DNA from: Verrucomicrobiales bacterium
Lineage (GTDB): Bacteria; Verrucomicrobiota; Verrucomicrobiia; Limisphaerales; SXQI01
NCBI GenBank assembly: GCA_005793025.1
Contig: SXQI01000132.1
Location: forward strand, 1 to 21,329
Direction of reading: 5' to 3'
DNA length: 21,329 nucleotides
Both the position numbers and the translations under genes were made by a program. Positions 15,701-21,329 of this stretch are shown here, piece after piece (positions within the stretch are counted from its first letter, which is position 1; every line of letters starts with the position of its first letter). The notes beneath the pieces are model-generated. The model saw nothing but the letters and a program-made list of their open reading frames with translations. It had not been told where the DNA came from and did no database searches.

Positions 15701-16376
15701 TGAAAGTGTTCAACGTGAGGAGGTGATTGCCTATCAAGACATCCAATATGCTGGTTACCCAATTACCTTGTTCAATGGGGAGAGCGTCCAACGCGAGGAG
15801 GTCATGACGTTCACCAATACGGAGTATGCTGGCTTCCCAATTACAAGCGTCGCGATCGCCAACGGCCTTCGGGGTGGTGTCGATAAGTTGTTGCTTACCA
15901 ACATAGTTTATAACGACCTCAATCCGGGTACGTTCCGTTTCACGAATAGCTACCCCATCTACACGGTCACCAATGGAGTCCAAACGGTTCAAACCATTGA
16001 ACGAATTCAAACTCAACCAGACATTCTGTTCTCAGCTGCGGATTTGGGGACTGATGCGGATGGGTTTACGCCGATCACAGTCCGACGAGGTTCTCGCTGG
16101 ATTGATGGCACTGCTGCCAATACCAGCGATCCAAACAAGGAAGCTGGAACAGGCCCAGGAGAGATTGGGTCGGGGTTGGTCATTAGCTTTAGTAAAATCT
16201 TGCCGGTTCACCTGAATATTTTCCCCGGAGACATTACTGAAAACACGGGTGCGAATGGCTCCGGTTTCGGATCGGTCGTTGGGGTGTGGGGATCCTACGA
16301 TGGTTCTACCAATGCTCCAACCATTTATCCGAAAGACATTACTCTGGAGCTTCTGGAGAAGAAACTATTCCGCTGA
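12702..16376 (+). CDS. Large secreted repeat protein with degenerate matrixin-like N-terminal domain
   Basis: A 1224-residue protein, not recognised as a named family. A signal peptide covers about 1-26 (FRKLTLCFITAICVANVGA). Residues about 45-265 resemble a matrixin-type zinc-protease fold (FRWIDGQITYGFDSSFVNYF; DDVGGLRYLYQRF), but the zinc site is lost: the block LAYVLEGLGLGQPEH at 138-152 keeps the LGLG turn of HExxHxxGLGH while the metal histidines are Ala139, Glu143 and Gln149. Three tandem copies of a roughly 192-residue Asn/Thr-rich repeat follow (starting at 274, 468 and 659), then a helical segment, three 26-residue repeats (978-1055) and a final beta domain. It overlaps the previous gene by four bases and is 14 bases from the next. 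It is probably a structural surface protein, not an enzyme. Confidence 0.65.
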   Translation: MNRMLCLFRKLTLCFITAICVANVGAFSLLGPFESWQTGAIGYNPRGGEIGAPHALGDEFRWIDGQITYGFDSSFVNYFGTEGIKQVNAAMQVVNNLPALSTITTNDLLNTVKYPLVAWRYNGTAQALNLRDLKSTALAYVLEGLGLGQPEHYAWTLRSRSTATPDLTNYLVFNRNFDPITFKPTSYVNGERYSYRVREFRNPDFADAVEFIVDKAKPSFSSVAGGTFGNVLGSSSLLLGSYYINLTRDDVGGLRYLYQRFNQNVEGQSSGGATFLQVTNYDSAMVQTNFDLALFSIRSLTNNAAQLAGLYPGLVITQTLSTVKPVQVIGSIDYTNGTVPWSPDAANLSLLLKTNWLQTNVVIYNHKFANIFTNTATPEATTIETYDVVRTKDPLSSVQNPVWTTNQVNASGRAFKFLGTNIPSGSFNLVNRWLATGSPDVSRFVIDRTEPVLETITKTTNILFSLTTPLLVTNYHAATTQTTYDLALFSTRSLTNSAEALIAQYPGLVITQTLTSVKPMSIIGSIELKNGSVPWSPDGANLTQLLKTNWLQTNVLVYNHKVANIYTNASSSGPVSIQSYDIVRTKDPLSSVQNPVWIINKVDLPARQLKFLGTNIPAGSFNIVTRWLADGAPDFHRLAANYTNELDILTTNVLYLATTLLQVTNYDNVAVQTNHDLTLFGMRSMSNNAVALTALYPGLVVTQTLSTVTPIVVIDRIYPDPTQIAWSAAGIFQPTVLKTNYVSVNVPVYFHKYANVYTNLASRSATVNYRDVSRVKAPFSSGSNPTYVTNVVDNLVSTNLASGSVNFVTRWLADGSPDFSRYPTNRTENSSYHFIADTGSTTDIVDLPKLKENLKLAATNTPAAHVKARLSAASVAALNDNLPTLSANLVGDLNKLIDTTVFNAELVAGLDLRPETYLLYIQGPTGADLRRLNRMLLEDAFPGQLLRLLASVPLVQRVTYTTNVLYAAVNLVQGTTFRREQVITFTNIEYAGFPITLFNGESVQREEVIAYQDIQYAGYPITLFNGESVQREEVMTFTNTEYAGFPITSVAIANGLRGGVDKLLLTNIVYNDLNPGTFRFTNSYPIYTVTNGVQTVQTIERIQTQPDILFSAADLGTDADGFTPITVRRGSRWIDGTAANTSDPNKEAGTGPGEIGSGLVISFSKILPVHLNIFPGDITENTGANGSGFGSVVGVWGSYDGSTNAPTIYPKDITLELLEKKLFR
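13521..15201 (+). repeat. Three tandem copies of a ~192-codon repeat
   Basis: Copies start at 13521, 14103 and 14676 (periods 582 and 573 bases). Each opens with T-x-L-x-VTNY, continues with a DL(A/T)LF.(I/T/M)RS block and YPGLV(I/V)TQTL, then (L)KTN, a YxHK.ANxYTN block, KxPxSS..NP, and closes with RWLA(D/T)GSPD. Copies 1 and 2 are nearly alike (both have VRTKDPLSSVQNPVW); copy 3 is more divergent, so the 1-2 duplication is the younger event. Confidence 0.9.
15633..15866 (+). repeat. Three tandem 78-base (26-codon) repeats
   Basis: Copies at 15633-15710, 15711-15788 and 15789-15866 encode RREQVITFTNIEYAGFPIT, QREEVIAYQDIQYAGYPIT and QREEVMTFTNTEYAGFPIT, the first two followed by LFNGESV. 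Nucleotide identity is high with mostly third-position changes, so duplication was fairly recent and selection kept the protein sequence. The strand pattern suggests a short beta-solenoid or hairpin stack. Confidence 0.9.
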
Positions 16377-16390
16377 TCCCTAGTTATTGT

Positions 16391-19366
16391 ATGAAGTATT
16401 TACTTTCAACTCTTGCGGGTCTGGCCTTTGCAGTCGGGGGCTCTGCTGAGGCCCAGTCTACGTATGTGAACTCGGGAAAGGTTCTCAACCCAGTCGTTGA
16501 TGCGACCAACTTCGTCAACCGTGGTCAGATTACGGTTTCATCCTATGACGCTGCTTGGGACTCTCAAAACACCCTGACCGTCACGAATATCGGAACCATG
16601 GAAGGCTCCGTCGGTTTCAGATTTGATCATGTTTACAATCAGGACGGTTTGGGATATCGAGATAGTTTAGACAGCTTCGTCAACACGGGCTTAATCGAAG
16701 CTTTTGACGGGGGTGGTTTACTTTCCTATTTTGGTTCTGCCAATAGTGCCAACCTTTCCTCGCTGTATGGAGATGATCATTCCTCAGTAGAGATTCAATC
16801 AGACTATGTAAGGAACACGGGGTCGATCGTTGCTGGAGCTAATGGGCTGATCTCGATCGATGGTGGAAAGGTGGACCTCGCTGGTGGAACACTCTCAATC
16901 TCGCCAGTGAGTGGTGGATCACTTTTCGTCAATGGCTTTTGGATGAGCGAAACTAATTTCCTAGCAGACCCTGGGATCTATGATCAGGGTTGGTCCATTG
17001 GAACTACGACCAATTTCTTCCCGGGCGATTTGGTGTTCGGCAATTCATGGTATAGTCCGTTCATTCGGTTCACCAACAATTTGGGTGTTGGGAACTATGT
17101 GTGTTCGGATTACGTGGCGTTGATGAACCCAGAGGTGTTTGTCTATTCTACCTTTCGTAATCCAACGCAATATATCTACCAAGTGGTGGCCGTTCAAACG
17201 ACCGATAAGAAATTGGTCAGCAACGTAAAATTTATTCCGATCGTTTATCCTTACGATTATCTGACCCAACCTCCTTACACGGCGGTGCTGGAACTGAGCA
17301 CGGTTGCAACGGATCTGTTCACCCAAGTCGCTTACACGAATTCTCTCTATGTTATCGATCAGATCGCGAATACAACTAATTACAATTTGTTGGAGAATCT
17401 GAGCGTCGGTACTTTTAGACCAGCACCTACCATTGTCACTCGCAGCGAACCTTACGGTTTCGCTAATGGAGTGGTTCCTAATGACCTTTTTGATCCGAGC
17501 ATATTCGACAATCTCACCTACGCTAATAGGATCGCAACAAACCTTTATTCGGCTTACGTTGCTCAAGTAGATAATCTTGGAAGCCGGCTTCCTGATCTTC
17601 CCGATATCGGTTTCCGAAGCCAACCTGGACGCATCGAGATCAAGGCAAAGGAATTAAACATCGAGCGGGCGCGGATTCGCGGCGAAGGTTTAATCAGCAT
17701 TGACGCGGAGAATTTTACCGGGAGCAGCAAGGCGATCATGGATGGACCGCACCTGAAGTTGAATCTCGCCACGACAAAACAGAATACCCAGATCACCAAC
17801 CTGACACGTCTTTCAGTTGAACGGTTAACGGGTGAGCTCTTCACCTATTCGAGTTCGTGGACAAATACTTACGTCCCTTCCCTTTGGGATCCGACGGATA
17901 CCAACTCACCCAATATCGAGATTATCTTCCAGTTGCTGATGGTGGACGCTACGACTCTGAAGACCACAATGCCGGTGAAGGTGCATGAGTTTACCTTGAA
18001 GGGCCCGACGAATGCCCATGTGCAGATCGCGGATCAACTGAATGTAACCGATGTTTTCTTGTTGGAATCCGAACGTGCGACGGTTACGGGTGCTCTAGCC
18101 TTGGCTCCAGGTTTGCGCTGGGATGCAGGAACTGTTCCTTCGCTCTTGTATTTAACAAATTCCGGACGTTTGGAGTTTGCTGAGGATGCGGCTTTCGGCA
18201 CAGATCGACCGGGTAAGCCTTATCAGACGTTCGTGAACCGAGGTTCAATCCAAGCATTCACGCACGCAATTAACACAGAGTATTTCGAAAACTCCGGTTT
18301 CATTGCTTCCACACAACATTATAATTTAAATTTCACTAATTTTTGCTTTAACACGGTCACAGAGGTGACCAACGACTTGCCTTCCATCGGACCTATCACC
18401 ATTACTGCGACCCAAGGTTATTTAAATGGTGGAACACTCCAGACGGATGGAGACATTTCTTTGGCTGGCCAAACATGGAAATTCTACAACTCCAATATAA
18501 AGGCTCCGGCTGGAATACAGATGAGTGTCGGAAAGACCATCACGGACAGCGGCTTGATGACGATGGAGAACCAGTGGAACACAGGGCGTGGAATCCAACT
18601 CCTCGGGGTCGCTTCGGGGGATCTGCTTGCCACCACGATCCAATCAGTAGCAAAGCCTTTCGAGGCTGTTGACCATGTTTGGGCGAGCAAAGACTTGGGT
18701 GGGAAGTCTGGAGCTGCCTTTAAGAATAATTTAGCTCTCGGACGATTGATTCTTAATGGAACCAATTGCATCTTCCGGTTCTCTCCTTCGGAGAATGGTC
18801 GGGTGATGTATGTTGATCTGCTCGATCTGCGCGGTCCTGCCTTTACCTCTTTGCAGGACATTCAGGAGAACTTGTATCTGGCTCCCGGTTTCAAGATTTA
18901 TTTCGGAGATGTCAGAGGACTGGATGCAACGATTAATGCGGAGTCTTTGAATGGTCTCCAAGTCGGGGATGGGACTTTAGTCTGGGTTCGCACCTTCGCC
19001 GGTTTCCGCTCAGGCGTAGACGTCCCGATTCAAGGCGAGAACCGCACGATTCGGGTTAATGGGGCACTTAGGGAGAGTTTCGAGATCGATACGGATGGAG
19101 ATGGAGTGCCTAATGGGTTCGATGACTTCCCATTCGACACAATTGCGCTCCGAATATCGACTGATGATAGTGGCAATCCGACCGTCAGTTTTGATGCTGC
19201 CGCCGGAATTCACTACGAATTGCAGTTCACCGAGGACATTGCTAACCCGACTTGGGTGAAGGTGAGTGATGTTTACCTCGATGGGGAAGGTCGCGTCGAG
19301 ATTCCTTTGGACGACCCAACTCGTCCTGGGACGACAAGGTTTTATCGATTGGTTTATACTCCGTGA
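16391..19366 (+). CDS. Large secreted beta-helix-like protein with Ca-binding motif and C-terminal module
   Basis: A 991-residue protein of unknown function. The start at 16391 gives a proper signal peptide (MKYLLSTLAGLAFAVGGSAE, cut after EA); the longer frame from 16286 lies inside the previous gene and is rejected. The first about 200 residues contain irregular beta-solenoid rungs (FVNTGLIEAFDGGG, YVRNTGSIVAGANGLISIDG, GGKVDLAGGTLSI), as in adhesins and autotransporter passengers, and similar rungs recur later (TFVNRGSIQAF, YFENSGFIAST, LNGGTLQTDGDISLAG). A calcium-type motif DTDGDGVPNGFDDFPFD is at about 898-914, then a C-terminal beta module (IHYELQFTEDI to TRFYRLVYTP) like that of the 10795-12705 protein. 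No autotransporter barrel is present. It lies 14 bases after the 12702 gene, so the three exported proteins are probably one transcript. Likely a surface or matrix protein. Confidence 0.65.
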   Translation: MKYLLSTLAGLAFAVGGSAEAQSTYVNSGKVLNPVVDATNFVNRGQITVSSYDAAWDSQNTLTVTNIGTMEGSVGFRFDHVYNQDGLGYRDSLDSFVNTGLIEAFDGGGLLSYFGSANSANLSSLYGDDHSSVEIQSDYVRNTGSIVAGANGLISIDGGKVDLAGGTLSISPVSGGSLFVNGFWMSETNFLADPGIYDQGWSIGTTTNFFPGDLVFGNSWYSPFIRFTNNLGVGNYVCSDYVALMNPEVFVYSTFRNPTQYIYQVVAVQTTDKKLVSNVKFIPIVYPYDYLTQPPYTAVLELSTVATDLFTQVAYTNSLYVIDQIANTTNYNLLENLSVGTFRPAPTIVTRSEPYGFANGVVPNDLFDPSIFDNLTYANRIATNLYSAYVAQVDNLGSRLPDLPDIGFRSQPGRIEIKAKELNIERARIRGEGLISIDAENFTGSSKAIMDGPHLKLNLATTKQNTQITNLTRLSVERLTGELFTYSSSWTNTYVPSLWDPTDTNSPNIEIIFQLLMVDATTLKTTMPVKVHEFTLKGPTNAHVQIADQLNVTDVFLLESERATVTGALALAPGLRWDAGTVPSLLYLTNSGRLEFAEDAAFGTDRPGKPYQTFVNRGSIQAFTHAINTEYFENSGFIASTQHYNLNFTNFCFNTVTEVTNDLPSIGPITITATQGYLNGGTLQTDGDISLAGQTWKFYNSNIKAPAGIQMSVGKTITDSGLMTMENQWNTGRGIQLLGVASGDLLATTIQSVAKPFEAVDHVWASKDLGGKSGAAFKNNLALGRLILNGTNCIFRFSPSENGRVMYVDLLDLRGPAFTSLQDIQENLYLAPGFKIYFGDVRGLDATINAESLNGLQVGDGTLVWVRTFAGFRSGVDVPIQGENRTIRVNGALRESFEIDTDGDGVPNGFDDFPFDTIALRISTDDSGNPTVSFDAAAGIHYELQFTEDIANPTWVKVSDVYLDGEGRVEIPLDDPTRPGTTRFYRLVYTP

Positions 19367-19399
19367 CCTGAGGAAACTTTGGCGCGGTTTTGACTCAGG
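19367..19399 (+). promoter_or_regulatory. Inverted repeat that could mask the coaE ribosome-binding site
   Basis: Perfect six-base arms CCTGAG (19367-19372, beginning at the base after the previous stop codon) and CTCAGG (19394-19399) are separated by 21 bases. The second arm includes most of AGGA (19397-19400), the Shine-Dalgarno seven bases before the GTG at 19408. If the arms pair, coaE translation would depend on ribosomes finishing the gene upstream. The loop is long and the stem short, so this may be chance. Confidence 0.3.
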
Positions 19400-19407
19400 A
19401 TGGTGCT

Positions 19408-19989
19408 GTGAAGCTTTACGGAGTCACTGGTGGAATCGGGTCGGGAAAGTCGGCCGCGATGGAGTCGTGGAGGAAATTGGGTTGGCCTGCGGTGGATACA
19501 GACAAGATTGCGCGGGACTTAGTTGAACCTGGTCGAGAAGCGGTTGCAGAAATTCGGTGCGAGTTTGGGTCAGCGATTGTGTCAGATACGGGAGTGTTGA
19601 ACCGCCGAGCCCTAGCTAGGGTTGTTTTTGAGGATCAGGGAGCTCGAGCGCGATTAGAACGGATCCTACACCCTAAGATTCGAGCTCAATGGAGGTTGGT
19701 GGTTGAGGAGTGGAGACTCGCGGGTTGGGAGTCCGCAGCGGTGATCATTCCGCTGTTATTTGAGACCCATGCGGAGGGGGAGTTTGACCGAGTAATTTGT
19801 GTGGCTTGTAGTCCCAAGTTACAGCGAGAGAGATTGTTGGCTCGGGGGTGGGATCAAGATGAAATCGATCGCCGCATCAGGTCGCAGTGGCCCGTGTCAG
19901 AGAAAATGGATTTTGCGGATTACGTGGTGTGGAACGAGTCTACACTGGAAGTGTTAGATGAACAAATCGAATGGATAAGCCGGCACTAG
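19408..19989 (+). CDS. coaE: Dephospho-CoA kinase
   Basis: A 193-residue cytoplasmic P-loop kinase that phosphorylates the 3'-hydroxyl of dephospho-CoA with ATP, the last step of coenzyme A synthesis. The Walker A motif GVTGGIGSGKS is at the N-terminus, the DTDKIARDLV block carries the catalytic aspartate, and LNRRALARVVF, LHPKIRAQW, IPLLFET, and the lid arginines in RLLARGWDQDEIDRRIRSQW are all as in CoaE. I chose the GTG at 19408 because AGGA lies seven bases before it and the product then begins MKLYGVTGG like most homologues; a TTG at 19390 would add six residues. Length is slightly under the usual 200. It is an odd neighbour for three large secreted-protein genes, 41 bases after the last of them. 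Confidence 0.93.
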   Translation: MKLYGVTGGIGSGKSAAMESWRKLGWPAVDTDKIARDLVEPGREAVAEIRCEFGSAIVSDTGVLNRRALARVVFEDQGARARLERILHPKIRAQWRLVVEEWRLAGWESAAVIIPLLFETHAEGEFDRVICVACSPKLQRERLLARGWDQDEIDRRIRSQWPVSEKMDFADYVVWNESTLEVLDEQIEWISRH

Positions 19990-20139
19990 TAGAAACGTTA
20001 TGCGTTTTGAACCCGAGAACTCATAGGTTGGCTATGGGTGGTTGGTCTGCCTAGATATTTGTCAATTATTGTGAGAATTAATTTGAACCAATCCGGCACG
20101 GTGTGTGCTGCATTATCCCAGATTACTCCGAACCGTTTT
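19990..20139 (+). other. Intergenic region before the Calx-beta protein gene
   Basis: These 150 bases are AT-richer than the surroundings around 20050-20090. A short inverted repeat AATTA/TAATT (20064-20068 and 20079-20083) surrounds TTGTGAGAAT and might be an operator or part of a promoter for the gene at 20140. No intrinsic terminator for coaE was recognised. The frame of the next gene is open through this region, so a longer start is possible in principle. Confidence 0.3.
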
Positions 20140-21329
20140 ATGGAATCCTTGTGCCGTGAGCCACAGATTGATAGGTCGCGACCTTTTCGCATCGTTAGCC
20201 ACCTGCTCCTACTATTGACCTTGTTGTCGTGGCACTCGACTTCGGCACTCGCCCAGACACGGAGGGCAGGGGAATTTGCGTTCGCGGTCGCGAAGCAGGA
20301 TACATCCGAAGGGGATCCGAGCGCGCTCCTGACGGTCACTCGGGCTAAGGGTTGGGATGGGAAGATGTTGGTCGATGTGGTCCTTGTTCCCGGGACGAAC
20401 AACACACTAGTGACGGCGATCCCTGCAACGAACACCCTGACGTTTAACGATTTCCAAGCCAGTGCACAACTTTCGGTGCCACTCAAGGAGAATGGTCTGA
20501 CCAACGCGGATCGGACGATTAGTTTTGTTCTAAATAATCCTAGGCCCGCCGACGGGGAAATCGCCGCCTTTTTGCCCACGCTCTCATCCAACAAAGTATG
20601 TGCGTTGCGCGTGATCGATAACGATGATGCGTTTTCTTACTTCTTCAACCAATCTGTTTACTACGCAAGTGAGACGGACGACTTCGTCAGAGTCTATGTC
20701 CGATTGGTGGGTGCCCCAGGTCCGGATGCGCAAGAGGTGACGGTTGACTATGAGACCGACGTCAGCACCGGTGTTTTGCCTGGGAGTGATTTAGCAAATG
20801 ACGCCTCTGACTATACGGCGACCTCCGGGACGGCTTCGTTTGGTCCGGATGACACGGAGATTGCGGTCGATATTCCTATTAATCAAGATTCAGCGTTGGA
20901 GTTTAACGAGGAATTCATCATCTTCCTGAGCAACGCCAAAGGGTCTTTGACCGTTGCCGAGACTAATGTAACGAATTACAAGTTGGGCAAAGTGACATTT
21001 GCAAGAGTTGTTATCATCAACAACGGAGATGTTAATTCCGATCAAGCAGTGGGTGGTGTGGATCCAAATTTTAACGCTGATAACGTCTTAACAACCACCC
21101 CTCCGCTGAACCAAAACCCGGGTGCAAACAATACGGTCCTTTCAGTAGTGCCGGGGTTGAACGACACCATTGTGTTGGGCGGTCTTTTCACGTCAGTCAA
21201 TTCCACCCCACGGAGTGGAGTTGCACGAATGAAATCGGATGGTGAATTGGATGCTTCGTTCGCTCCTTCCGGAGGTGCGAATGATTTCGTTTCGGCGGTT
21301 GCGAGCTATTTGCAGGGCACGAACCAAGG
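20140..21329 (+). CDS. Partial large exported protein with Calx-beta domains and delta-60-like repeat
   Basis: The gene starts at ATG 20140 and runs off the right edge after 396 codons with no stop. A long n-region precedes a hydrophobic segment and signal cleavage site (HLLLLLTLLSWHSTSALA). Residues about 40-160 form a first Calx-beta-like domain (FAVAKQDTSEGDPSALLTVT, then DRTISFVLNNP). Residues about 165-285 form a clearer second one (YYASETDDFVRVYVRLVG, DYTATSGTASFGPDD, LEFNEEFIIFLSNAKG). From about 310, VDPNFNAD, VLGGLFTSVNSTPRSGVARM and DGELDASFAPSGG fit delta-60 repeats, typical of very large surface proteins in Verrucomicrobiota, Planctomycetes and Bacteroidota. A role in adhesion or matrix is inferred. 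An open antisense frame at 19998-20594 is only its shadow. Confidence 0.82.
   Translation, partial: MESLCREPQIDRSRPFRIVSHLLLLLTLLSWHSTSALAQTRRAGEFAFAVAKQDTSEGDPSALLTVTRAKGWDGKMLVDVVLVPGTNNTLVTAIPATNTLTFNDFQASAQLSVPLKENGLTNADRTISFVLNNPRPADGEIAAFLPTLSSNKVCALRVIDNDDAFSYFFNQSVYYASETDDFVRVYVRLVGAPGPDAQEVTVDYETDVSTGVLPGSDLANDASDYTATSGTASFGPDDTEIAVDIPINQDSALEFNEEFIIFLSNAKGSLTVAETNVTNYKLGKVTFARVVIINNGDVNSDQAVGGVDPNFNADNVLTTTPPLNQNPGANNTVLSVVPGLNDTIVLGGLFTSVNSTPRSGVARMKSDGELDASFAPSGGANDFVSAVASYLQGTNQ

Noticed and set aside
16286..16390. Longer start for the beta-helix-like protein
   Set aside because: These codons overlap the end of the previous gene in another frame, and the ATG at 16391 starts a proper signal peptide.
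17045..17623. 192-residue minus-strand ORF
   Set aside because: It lies wholly inside the large secreted-protein gene on the other strand and has no domain-like features.
20064..20083. lac-operator-like palindrome
   Set aside because: The likeness to TTGTGAG is short and the arms are only five AT base pairs; there is no regulator gene nearby.
19998..20594. 198-residue minus-strand ORF at the right end
   Set aside because: It is the shadow of the Calx-beta protein gene, whose plus-strand frame is open from 20140 to the window end with signal peptide and domains.

Overview
The window looks like a chromosomal segment of a Verrucomicrobiota bacterium, possibly from the Pedosphaera/Limisphaera side of the phylum; the finer placement is a guess. 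The main reason is a four-step gene cluster (3089-9814) that matches in order, size and architecture the Amuc_1101/1100/1099/1098 pilus-like locus of Akkermansia muciniphila. Support comes from the run of very large Asn/Thr-rich exported proteins with thrombospondin-type Ca-binding motifs, Calx-beta and delta-60-like modules, which are common in this phylum. Many starts lack a clear Shine-Dalgarno sequence.

Left edge (1-1915, all minus strand) is a decayed restriction-modification island. It holds a partial methyltransferase or restriction gene running off the left end (126 to 1), a short palindromic intergenic repeat, a 5'-truncated IS4-type transposase (864-247), a small overlapping ORF (1092-880) and a second SAM-binding DNA methyltransferase (1729-1067). 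The two methyltransferase N-termini share an EVFTP-x6-MLD motif, so they were probably one R-M operon before the IS fragment landed between them.

Centre (1956-9814, plus strand): a UDP-glucuronate decarboxylase, then the pilus-like cluster. The cluster is a PilM actin-like protein with a membrane anchor and PilN-like tail, an Amuc_1100-like bitopic protein, an Amuc_1099-like bitopic protein, and an outer-membrane secretin. The secretin is encoded as two separate ORFs (6799-9177 and 9206-9814). The cut falls inside the secretin barrel domain, directly after a poly-Gly tract, and the second ORF has its own signal peptide. This split secretin is the most unusual thing in the window.

Right half (9853-21329, plus strand): a stand-alone 5'-3' exonuclease of the PolA N-domain type, then three large secreted proteins packed head to tail. 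These are a predicted seven-bladed propeller protein (10795-12705), a 1224-residue protein with a degenerate matrixin-like head and two tandem repeat families (12702-16376), and a 991-residue beta-helix-like protein (16391-19366). The housekeeping gene coaE (19408-19989) ends this packed series. After a 150-base gap, a Calx-beta/delta-60-type giant protein starts at 20140 and runs off the window. No tRNA, rRNA or CRISPR array was seen.
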